The position numbers and the translations under genes were made by a program. 14,926 nucleotides of DNA, from positions 1 to 14,926 of the forward strand of contig CAYOHP010000156.1 in the NCBI GenBank assembly GCA_964403795.1, given 5' to 3'. The notes beneath the pieces are model-generated. The model saw only the letters and a list, made by a program, of their open reading frames with translations. It made no database searches and was not told the DNA's origin. The stretch is from CAYOHP01 sp964403795 [NCBI: uncultured bacterium] (lineage in GTDB: Bacteria; Muiribacteriota; UBA6191; CAZXTJ01). Of this stretch, positions 1 through 6,543 are shown piece after piece. The first letter of the stretch is position 1; the number at the start of each line of letters is the position of its first letter.

Positions 1-55
1 CCGACGAGGCGTAGCCCGCCCGCGAGCGAACCCCTTGGGGTGAGCTGCAGACGAA

Positions 56-1495
56 CTAGTCCCCTTCCCGCGGGCCGAGGTCCGCCAGGGCTTCGGTCTC
101 CCGGTAGGCGATGCCTGCCAGCGGCTGGTCGCTGGCCCGCACCGGGCCACGGGCGTAGGCGAACCGGACCCGGTCTTCGAGGTAGAGGACCATCACCAGG
201 TTCCGGCTCTTCTCGCCGCTGGCCCGGGCGATCGCCTCCAGTCCCTCGGCATCGAGCCGGCCGAGGCGCTCCCCCAGCATGTCGGCGAGCAGGGCGTAGC
301 GGTAGCGGTAGGACCAGGCCTGGCGGGGATCCCCGGGACCCTCGGCAGCATGCTGCAGGCGCCGGATCCCCGGGTCGACCGCCACGTCCCCGCGCAGGAC
401 CGCGTCCGGGAAGCGCCGGGCGTAGGCCACCCCGGCCTCGGCCGGGTCGTCGGCCCCGAAGCTGGCGACCGCCGCCGCGTTGGTCTCGAAGGCCCGGGCC
501 TGGCGCCGCCTCAGGTCCCCGATCAGGAAGTTGTAGCCCTTGGTGCGGTTCCCCTCGCGCAGGATCCGCTCGGCGTCGTCGAGGCTACCGGCCTCCTCCA
601 GGATCCGGCGCAGACGGAACACCATCGGTTGGCCCCGGTAGCTCACCAGGCTCGAGCCGGCGCCCACCTCGCCCAGGGTGATCCCGGCGTCGTTCAACCC
701 CTGGAGAGCGCCGGCGAAGCCCGCGAATCCCAGGGTCAGGTGGCCCCGGTGGCCGCCCTCCGCCACGTGCTCCACCACCACGGCGTGGTCCTGGACCCCG
801 AGGTCGAGCGACCAGTCGAGGTTCCGGTACTGGAGGAAATGTCCGTCCCGGGTCGCCGATCCCCAGGCCGCCAGGTTCGAGCACCCGGCACTCGCCACCT
901 CGGCCACCGCATGGAAGCGCTCGACGATCCGGGGATCGAGACCGGCTCCGTCGGCGATCCCGAGGAGCTCCTCCCGGAACCGCTCGGGCGTGGCGACGGC
1001 CAACTGGTCGGCAACCCGGTCGAGCAGGGCGTCCCGCACCAGGCCGCGGACCGGGCCCATCCCGAGCAGTCCGGCCAGGCAGGCTTCGAGCCTTCCCTTG
1101 AGCGGAAGTCCGACCGACTCCAGGTGCCAGCGGGCCGCCTCCTCGGCGGCGTCTCTCGCGACCCGGGAGAGGAAGTCGGTGTGGAAGGCGGCGATCCGCT
1201 CCCGGAGCGCATGCCCGTGGGCGAAGCCGCGCTGGTAGGGCGAGCCGCGGAGCACCAGCCAGGGATAGCCTTCCCGGGTCCGGAGCTCGGCGCTCTCGGC
1301 CACCCGGGCCGTCACCTGGGCCGGATCCAGCGGGTCGACTCCGAGCCGATCCCGGATCCGTTCCCTTCCGGCGGAAATGCGCTGCGCGGCCGCTCGTCGG
1401 TCGCCCAGACCGACCAGCAGCAGGAGAGTGGCGGAGGCGAGGGCGAGGAGCAGCGAGCCTTGCAGGACCAGGATCAGGAGCGAGCGGAGGACCAT
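56..1495 (-). CDS. Membrane-anchored C45/AAT-family Ntn hydrolase (acyltransferase-like)
   Basis: A 479-residue protein. Residues about 4-31 form a hydrophobic N-terminal segment, so it is probably anchored in the cytoplasmic membrane with the enzyme outside. The rest resembles the acyl-CoA:6-aminopenicillanate acyltransferase family (peptidase C45). An early RGSPYQRGFAHGHALRE stretch (83-99) matches the family's 'G.p.erG..hG' N-terminal motif. AGCSN (203-207) carries the expected autocatalytic nucleophile Cys205 after Gly204, and RNLDW (224-228) is the usual following motif. The GLNDAGITLGE segment (266-276) and YNFLIGD (321-327) are also typical. In this family cleavage before Cys creates an N-terminal nucleophile, and members hydrolyse or transfer amide-linked acyl groups; the substrate here is unknown. 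Start is ATG with a weak GGTGA upstream. It is the last gene of the left minus-strand block. The 55 bp beyond its TAG stop (1-55) contain no gene that I can see. Confidence 0.82.
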   Translation of the reverse strand: MVLRSLLILVLQGSLLLALASATLLLLVGLGDRRAAAQRISAGRERIRDRLGVDPLDPAQVTARVAESAELRTREGYPWLVLRGSPYQRGFAHGHALRERIAAFHTDFLSRVARDAAEEAARWHLESVGLPLKGRLEACLAGLLGMGPVRGLVRDALLDRVADQLAVATPERFREELLGIADGAGLDPRIVERFHAVAEVASAGCSNLAAWGSATRDGHFLQYRNLDWSLDLGVQDHAVVVEHVAEGGHRGHLTLGFAGFAGALQGLNDAGITLGEVGAGSSLVSYRGQPMVFRLRRILEEAGSLDDAERILREGNRTKGYNFLIGDLRRRQARAFETNAAAVASFGADDPAEAGVAYARRFPDAVLRGDVAVDPGIRRLQHAAEGPGDPRQAWSYRYRYALLADMLGERLGRLDAEGLEAIARASGEKSRNLVMVLYLEDRVRFAYARGPVRASDQPLAGIAYRETEALADLGPREGD

Positions 1496-1528
1496 CCGTC
1501 ACCAAGGGTACCGCCTCGCCGGGGAGTC

Positions 1529-1544
1529 TCCCGCCTGGGCGGGA
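1529..1544. other. GC-rich hairpin between the lipoprotein and C45 hydrolase genes
   Basis: TCCCGCC and GGCGGGA form a perfect 7-bp inverted repeat with a 2-base spacer. It lies in the 71-bp gap (1496-1566) between the two genes. No T-tract follows on either strand, so it is not a classical intrinsic terminator. It could be an attenuating or transcript-stabilising hairpin, or a protein-binding palindrome. Short GC palindromes also arise by chance in DNA of this composition. Confidence 0.3.
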
Positions 1545-1566
1545 ATCGCGGCCGGGGACGATCGAG

Positions 1567-2709
1567 TCACCTCTCCAGCAACAGGGCCCAGGGCCGGCTC
1601 CCACCCTCGCCCGGTCTGTTGGGGCGCGAGCTCGGCCAGTCGAACCCGACCCGTGGGCGTACCACCAGGCGGGCCGGGTTCCCGGGGGCGTTGCGGAGCA
1701 CGTCGGTGACCCGGATCGGCAGCGGCGGGTCGCGAGAACCCCAGCGCAGGAGCAGGGCGTCGGATCCGGGATGGACCCAGTCGGGGTCGAGGCCCTCGAA
1801 CTGCAGTTCGACCGGCTCGGCCAGGGGGGCTGCCTCGGCCAGGACCGGCCGGCGCAGGATCTCCCCGGCATGGAGGGGGCTCCGGGTGCGGGAGCCGGCG
1901 GCCTCGGGGATCGAGACCAGGGCGTCCCCGGGGATCAGGTGGGCCTCCATGGGGACGACCGCCAATCCGGCCGGATCCAGGATCTCCCCCTCGCGCAGGG
2001 CCCGGCGCGCCACCAGCACCTCCCGGGTCTGCTCGGTCCCGAGGACCACCGATGCCTCCCCCGGCGATTCGAGGGGACGGCGGGGGAGCTTCCCCACCAC
2101 CTCACCCTCGAGGGGGCGGGGCGGCTCGCCGGCCACCAGGCGGCGGACCTCCGTGGGCACGCCGACCAGCAGGATGCCGGTACCGTCCCGGGTACGGGTC
2201 CCGGCCAGGGCGACCGAGAGGGAGACCGGGCTCGTGTCCCGGGGATCGGGAGCGAGGCGGCGACGGCTGCGGGTGCGGACCTCCGGTCGGCGTGGCAGGG
2301 GGAGTTCCAGCCGCACCCCGGGAGCGGCGTCGAGACGGGGCGAGAGGACCGTGACCAGGCCGAGCTCGCCCTCGGCCAGTTGGACCGCGGCCGGCTCGGG
2401 CGAGAGGGCGCCGAGCTCGAGATGGCCGTCGTGGACCAGGGTCCCCGGGTCGCGGCGGGAGGTCACCGCCGAACCCCGGAGCTCCTCCACCCTGCGGGGG
2501 TAGCCGCCGAGACCGGGAAGGTCGAGGGAACGGCAACGCACCGGCTCGACGTCCCCGGGGCGGACCCGGGATCCGGCCGGCAGGGTGCGGCGGTAGCGGA
2601 GCAGGGTGAAAGGGCCGGCCGGGACCGGGCGGCCCGGGGAGCCGCAGCCGGCGATGCCCAGGGCCAGGATCGCGAAGCCGGTCCATGCCGCTCGCCTGCG
2701 GATCGTCAT
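1567..2709 (-). CDS. Tandem-SAF-domain lipoprotein (CpaB/FlgA-like)
   Basis: A 380-residue predicted lipoprotein. A positively charged start (MTIRRR), a hydrophobic stretch and the lipobox LGIAGC put the lipidated Cys at residue 22. Two SAF-like segments are visible. The first (about 36-98) includes LPAGSRVRPGDV and, later, GSAVTSRRDPGTLV. The second (about 229-290) includes VARRALREGEILDPAGL and RSPLHAGEILRRPVL. This 'aGe.l...dl...G.v....i..Ge.l' pattern is known from CpaB/RcpC of Flp (Tad) pili and from the FlgA chaperone of the flagellar P-ring. Two copies joined by a Pro/Arg-rich region (about 130-215) make it longer than a usual FlgA or CpaB. No Tad or flagellar genes adjoin it. Its ATG overlaps the stop of the upstream SWIM/SNF2 gene (ATGA), implying translational coupling. 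The role is inferred to be in the envelope, but the exact partner is unknown. Confidence 0.72.
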   Translation of the reverse strand: MTIRRRAAWTGFAILALGIAGCGSPGRPVPAGPFTLLRYRRTLPAGSRVRPGDVEPVRCRSLDLPGLGGYPRRVEELRGSAVTSRRDPGTLVHDGHLELGALSPEPAAVQLAEGELGLVTVLSPRLDAAPGVRLELPLPRRPEVRTRSRRRLAPDPRDTSPVSLSVALAGTRTRDGTGILLVGVPTEVRRLVAGEPPRPLEGEVVGKLPRRPLESPGEASVVLGTEQTREVLVARRALREGEILDPAGLAVVPMEAHLIPGDALVSIPEAAGSRTRSPLHAGEILRRPVLAEAAPLAEPVELQFEGLDPDWVHPGSDALLLRWGSRDPPLPIRVTDVLRNAPGNPARLVVRPRVGFDWPSSRPNRPGEGGSRPWALLLER

Positions 2710-5300
2710 GCTCCCACCAGGCGGGAGGCGACCTCGAGCAGGTGGCGGGCGTCCTGGAGGACGGCGCGGGCGAGAGGGCGGTCCACCAGGTCCGCGCCGC
2801 CCTCGGCCACCATCTCGGCCAGGTCTCGCACCCGGGACAGGCTGCCGGCCTCCGGGGCCCCGACCTTGCCGGCCCGCACCAGCCGGGAATAGACCTCGGA
2901 GAGGAGCCGGGTGTCGTCCTCCACCCCGTCGCCCTGGGAGAGCAACATGGCGCGGGCAGCCGACTCCATGCAGCGGCGCAAGGGGCCGATCGCCTCGTGG
3001 GGCATGCCCGCCTCCAGCAAGGCGCCGGCCGCGGCCAGCTTGGCGCGGCCCCGGTCGAGCTCCTGGCGGGCCTTCTGGATGCCGGTGGCGGAGGTGGTGC
3101 GGGCCACCGACAGGAGGGGCTTCAGGTCCTCGAAGGTGGTCTCGTCGAGCACCACGGGGACCATGCCGAGGCCGCGGGCCAGGGCCCGGACCGTGCCCCG
3201 GAGGCGGCTCAGGTCACCCTTCACGAGCACCGCCAACCCGGTGCCGAGGCGCTCCACCGAGAGGAGCGAGTCGCCCACCACCGGTCGGAGCGCGGCGGCC
3301 AGGGACTCGGCGGCCCCCACCGGGTCGGCGGGCGGGGCCGGGGTCTGGTTCCGGGGTCGGGTCGCACGGGTCGGGCCCTGACGGGGCGGGGGAGCCCGGG
3401 TCGGGTCGCCCGGGGGAGGGTCGAAGATCCGGAGCTGGCCGGGCGGGGCGGCGGGCTCGCCGGGAGGAGGAGTCGGCTCAGGGGCCTCACCGGAGAAGGC
3501 CGCCAGGTCCTCCTGTGAGCCCGAGCCCCGCAGGAGACGGGCCCCCAGCTCGGGGTCGGCCACCAGGCGGGCCTCGTAGCTCTCGTCGGCCACCAGCCAC
3601 AACACCCGGCGGGGCTCCCCGGCGGCCTTCAGACGGGCCGAGCGCACCTCCGGGTCCAGGGGCACGTCGAGGTGCACCAGGACCCCCGCTTCGGCCGACG
3701 CCCCCCCGCCGGGCTCGTCGAGGCGGACCCGGACCCGCGGGCCCGGCCCGTCGGATTCGGCCTTCCCGGCCTGGGCCAGCTCCCCGGCCAGCTCCGCCAT
3801 GCGGGGGCTCGAAGTCGCCACCAGCACCGTGCCCTCCAGGCTGGGGAGGATCTCGGAGAGCTCGTCGAGCTTCGGGGGTGGAGTCGCACCCAGTCCGAGA
3901 CAGGCCTCGCCGGCCCGGTCCAGGCGACGCTCGAAGGCGCGCCCTGTCGGCCTTCCCCCTCCGAGTTCGGCCATCGCCTCGCGGTAGGCGGCGCGATCGG
4001 ATGCCGGCATCACCACCCGGTAGACCGCTTCGCTGCGGGCCTCGAGCTCGCCCGCGACCTCCCGCACCCGGCGTCGCAGGAAGACGGGGGCCAGCCGCCC
4101 GCGCAGCTCGTCCTGGTTCTTGTGGCCGTGGACCCGGCCCTTCTCGTCGAGCACGTACCAGCGCCGGTTGAAGCGCCACAGCGGTCCCAGCCGGCGCTGG
4201 TCCACCACCTGCATCACCGAGTAGAGGTCGTCGAGGCGCTCCTCCAGGGCGGTATCGCAGAGCACGAAGGCGTAGCGGGTCTGGATCCGCTTGACCGCTT
4301 CGGCGGTCCTGGTGCGCCAGTTGCGGATCCGCTGCGCCTCGTCGAGCACCAGCACGTCGGGTCGCAGGCGGGTGGTCTCGGCCTCGTCCCTGAGCAGGAT
4401 CTCGTAGTGGGCCACGGTGTAGGCCGCGCCCCGCGCCCAGAGCAGGCGCCGCTCGTCGGGGCTGCCGGCGATCCGGCATGCCGCCTCCCCGGTGAGCCGC
4501 TCGATCTGGCGCACCCACTCGGCCGCCCGGCTCTCGGGGGCCACCACCAGCACCCGGGCCGCGCCCTCGTCGCGCCGCAGGATCTCGGCCGCCGCCAGGG
4601 CCTGGGCCGACTTGTCGAGGCCCATCTCGTCCGCCAGGATGGCCCGCTCCCGGTAGGCGAGGTGGAGCGCCCCGAGGCGCTGGTAGGGATGGAGCGGGAC
4701 CCGGGTCACGCCGAGGTCGGCCCCGTCGAGCACTTCCTTGCGCCGGCGCTCGAGGATCGCCTCCTTGCGGGCCCGCTCCCGGATCTCGCGCACATGCTGG
4801 TGGACCTCGGCGTCGATCCTGGGTATCCCGAGGGCGATCGCCGAGCGGGCAAGTCCGCCGAAGTCGCGCCAGAGTTCGCCGATGAAGTCCCCGTCGGCGT
4901 CGAAGTACATGTCGAGGAGTTCGGCACCCTCCTTGGTCAGCGACCGCGGCCGGAGCAGGCGGACCCTCACCTCCTCGCCGTGGTGCAGGTAGATGCGGGC
5001 TTCCCGGGGACGCTCGAAGCGGGCCGCGGCCAGCCTGGGGGCTTCCTCGGTCTCGAGATGCAGGAGCACCGCTTCGACGTGCTTGCAGGTGCCGAGCGTG
5101 TTGGTCAGGAAGTCCGGGCACGAGCAGCGATAGGCCGCTTCCCGGATCGAGAGCACCTCGACCTCGTAGGCGAAACCCGAGCGCGAGTGGACCCCGAAGG
5201 TCGCCTCCACGCCCTCGCCCGCCAGCCGGACCACCCGGTAGCCGCCCTCCCGGGCCCGCTCCCGGCGCCGTTCCCGCTGAACCGACTCGAGGTTCTCCAT
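2706..5300 (-). CDS. SWIM zinc-finger SNF2-like protein with degenerate helicase motifs
   Basis: An 864-residue protein. A SWIM finger is clear: C59-x-C61-x10-C72-x-H74. An SNF2-type N-lobe follows at about 200-415: YQ motif LHPYQRLGALHL (203-214), motif I ADEMGLDKS (223-231), Ia VVAPESRAAEWVRQ (252-265), motif II DEAQRIRN (320-327), and LGPLWRFNRRW (371-381), typical of SNF2 proteins. Key positions are altered. Motif I has Asp229 where DEMGLGKT has Gly, motif III reads CDTA (348-351) instead of SGTP, the motif V region (527-539) is recognisable but decayed, and motif VI (QRxGRxxR) is missing. A Pro-rich linker (606-660) leads to a helical C-terminal domain (about 741-864) that might be a HEPN-like bundle; this is weak. 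Family members remodel or translocate on DNA, but this one has probably lost ATPase activity and may act as a scaffold or regulator. The gene heads the left block and has no obvious Shine-Dalgarno site. Confidence 0.8.
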   Translation of the reverse strand: MENLESVQRERRRERAREGGYRVVRLAGEGVEATFGVHSRSGFAYEVEVLSIREAAYRCSCPDFLTNTLGTCKHVEAVLLHLETEEAPRLAAARFERPREARIYLHHGEEVRVRLLRPRSLTKEGAELLDMYFDADGDFIGELWRDFGGLARSAIALGIPRIDAEVHQHVREIRERARKEAILERRRKEVLDGADLGVTRVPLHPYQRLGALHLAYRERAILADEMGLDKSAQALAAAEILRRDEGAARVLVVAPESRAAEWVRQIERLTGEAACRIAGSPDERRLLWARGAAYTVAHYEILLRDEAETTRLRPDVLVLDEAQRIRNWRTRTAEAVKRIQTRYAFVLCDTALEERLDDLYSVMQVVDQRRLGPLWRFNRRWYVLDEKGRVHGHKNQDELRGRLAPVFLRRRVREVAGELEARSEAVYRVVMPASDRAAYREAMAELGGGRPTGRAFERRLDRAGEACLGLGATPPPKLDELSEILPSLEGTVLVATSSPRMAELAGELAQAGKAESDGPGPRVRVRLDEPGGGASAEAGVLVHLDVPLDPEVRSARLKAAGEPRRVLWLVADESYEARLVADPELGARLLRGSGSQEDLAAFSGEAPEPTPPPGEPAAPPGQLRIFDPPPGDPTRAPPPRQGPTRATRPRNQTPAPPADPVGAAESLAAALRPVVGDSLLSVERLGTGLAVLVKGDLSRLRGTVRALARGLGMVPVVLDETTFEDLKPLLSVARTTSATGIQKARQELDRGRAKLAAAGALLEAGMPHEAIGPLRRCMESAARAMLLSQGDGVEDDTRLLSEVYSRLVRAGKVGAPEAGSLSRVRDLAEMVAEGGADLVDRPLARAVLQDARHLLEVASRLVGA

Positions 5301-5401
5301 GCCCGGCCAGCGTCCTTCGCGATCCGGCGCAAGTCAAGGCACGGGACGCGGCCGGGGGCGGTACCCTGGGGCCGCCCCGGTCGCCAGGGGCGGAGGGACG
5401 C
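5301..5401. promoter_or_regulatory. Divergent promoter region between the SNF2-like gene and folM
   Basis: This 101-bp gap separates two divergent starts. On the minus strand a TTGACT -35-like box (5332-5337), a 17-bp spacer and GACGCT (5309-5314, keeping the important A and T of the -10) would start transcription within a few bases of the ATG at 5300. That would give a nearly leaderless message, consistent with no ribosome site there. On the plus strand TACCCT (5362-5367) could be a -10 for folM, with no convincing -35. An inverted repeat CCCTGG/CCAGGG (5364-5369 and 5384-5389), with GGGG-CCG-CCCC inside it, lies just before the folM ribosome site. All boxes were identified by eye. Confidence 0.35.
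5392..5397 (+). promoter_or_regulatory. Shine-Dalgarno site of folM
   Basis: GGAGGG lies 4 bases before the ATG at 5402 and supports that start for the SDR gene. Confidence 0.6.
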
Positions 5402-6184
5402 ATGGATCTCTCGGGCAAGGTGGTGCTGGTCACGGGGGCGGGGCGCCGGCTCGGGCGCGAGATCGCCGAGGCCCTCGCGGGTCGCGGCGCCCGGATCGCG
5501 GTCCACTACCGGGAGAGCCGCGCCGAGGCCGAGGCGGTGGCCGCGACGCTCGGGGGAAGGCCGTTTCCGGCGGACCTGGCCCGGGTGGAGGAGGTGCTCG
5601 AGCTGCCGGCCCGCGTCGAGGCCGAGATGGGCCGCCTCGATGCGGTGGTGAACTCGGCCTCGGTCTTCGCTCGCCGTCCCTTCGGACAGGTGGACGCCGC
5701 CGACCTCGCCGTCCACATGGATGTGAACCTGAGGGCTCCCTTGCTGCTCACCCAGGAGTTCGCCCGCCGCCTTCCCCCCGATCGCGAAGGCAGGGTGCTG
5801 AACCTTCTCGACACCCGGGCCGAGGTGGCGGACCGGAACTACCTCTCGTACTCCCTCTCCAAGGCGGGGCTGGCCTGCCTGACCCGGGGACTGGCGGTGG
5901 CGCTCTCGCCGCGGATCCGGGTCTTCGGCCTGGCGCTCGGCTACATGCTGGCCCGGGAGCACGAGCCGCCGGGCACGCCCCCTCCCGGGGACGCCCTGGT
6001 GCCGGGCCTGGCTCCGCCCGGGACCACCGGCGAGGCGGCCGCCTTCCTGCTGGGTCCCGGCGACTTCGCCACCGGCGCCATCCTGGAGCTCGACGGAGGA
6101 CGCCACCTCAGGGCACCCGGGGGCTTCCCCCCGGGTACCGACGCGACCGGGCGGAACCGGGCAGAGGGAGGTCGGGAAGGATGA
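5402..6184 (+). CDS. folM: Pteridine reductase-type SDR (FolM-like)
   Basis: A 260-residue short-chain dehydrogenase/reductase. The Rossmann nucleotide motif is TGAGRRLG (11-18), the TGxxxRLG form of PTR1 and FolM, followed by HYRES (35-39), matching the HYxxS NADPH-phosphate site of pteridine reductases. VNSAS (83-87) replaces the common NNAG. The catalytic residues read D137, then YSLSK (Y150, K154). Asp instead of the classical SDR Ser, 13 residues before Tyr, is the PTR1/FolM arrangement. The expected reaction is NADPH-dependent reduction of dihydropterin to tetrahydropterin (dihydromonapterin in FolM, or dihydrofolate/biopterin in PTR1-like enzymes), in the cytoplasm. The stop overlaps the next ATG (ATGA), so it is co-translated with the FolB-family gene, which supports a pterin role. 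The C-terminal 25 residues after GFPPG look like a poorly conserved tail. Exact substrate is inferred. Confidence 0.85.
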   Translation: MDLSGKVVLVTGAGRRLGREIAEALAGRGARIAVHYRESRAEAEAVAATLGGRPFPADLARVEEVLELPARVEAEMGRLDAVVNSASVFARRPFGQVDAADLAVHMDVNLRAPLLLTQEFARRLPPDREGRVLNLLDTRAEVADRNYLSYSLSKAGLACLTRGLAVALSPRIRVFGLALGYMLAREHEPPGTPPPGDALVPGLAPPGTTGEAAAFLLGPGDFATGAILELDGGRHLRAPGGFPPGTDATGRNRAEGGREG

Positions 6185-6543
6185 GCGACCGCATGGTGCT
6201 CCGGCTCCGCGTGAGGGCCGTGGTGGGCTGCTACGACTGGGAGAAGGAGCTGCGGCGGGAGATCCCGATCGAGGTCGAACTCCCGGTCGATTGCCGGGCG
6301 GCGGGGCGGGACGACGACCTGGCCGCAGCCTTGAACTACGAGCCCCTGGTGAAGGCGCTGGTCGGGTTCGCCGAGGGCGGGGATTTCGACCTGGTCGAGG
6401 CACTGGCCGAGGGAGCAGCGAGGATCTGCCTGGAGGCGACCGGGGTTCCCGAGGTGACGGTGCGGGTGAAGAAGCGCGAGGCACTGCCCTGTCTCGACGA
6501 GGTGGAGATCGCGATCCGGAGGACCCGGGCCGACTATCCCTGA
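6181..6543 (+). CDS. folB: Dihydroneopterin aldolase family protein (FolB/FolX)
   Basis: A 120-residue protein, the normal length for this family. VGCYDWEKELRREIPIEVEL (15-34) is the family signature, with Glu21 matching the catalytic Glu22 of E. coli FolB. LNYEPL (51-56) holds the conserved Tyr, LVEALAEGAA (71-80) the pterin-binding Glu73, and VRVKKREAL (94-102) the catalytic Lys at 98. FolB converts 7,8-dihydroneopterin to 6-hydroxymethyl-dihydropterin and glycolaldehyde in folate synthesis. The related FolX epimerises dihydroneopterin triphosphate and works with FolM, so the FolM neighbour leaves FolX possible. The start ATG overlaps the folM stop by 4 bases, with GGAAGG immediately upstream. 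The 3' end overlaps the convergent minus-strand gene by 10 bp. Confidence 0.9.
   Translation: MSDRMVLRLRVRAVVGCYDWEKELRREIPIEVELPVDCRAAGRDDDLAAALNYEPLVKALVGFAEGGDFDLVEALAEGAARICLEATGVPEVTVRVKKREALPCLDEVEIAIRRTRADYP

Noticed and set aside
31-40. CCCCTTGGGG as a terminator after the C45 gene
   Set aside because: The stem is 4 bp with a 2-base loop and no T-tract follows; it is too small to call.
350-2892. Long plus-strand frames (350-2503, 1771-2892) opposite the left minus-strand genes
   Set aside because: They are antisense shadows with Arg/Pro/Gly-biased, domain-free translations, and the opposite strand has recognisable C45 and SAF motifs.
5299-6180. Upstream extension of the FolB frame to 5299
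   Set aside because: It runs in another frame through folM and has no conserved content; the FolB signature begins just after the ATG at 6181.
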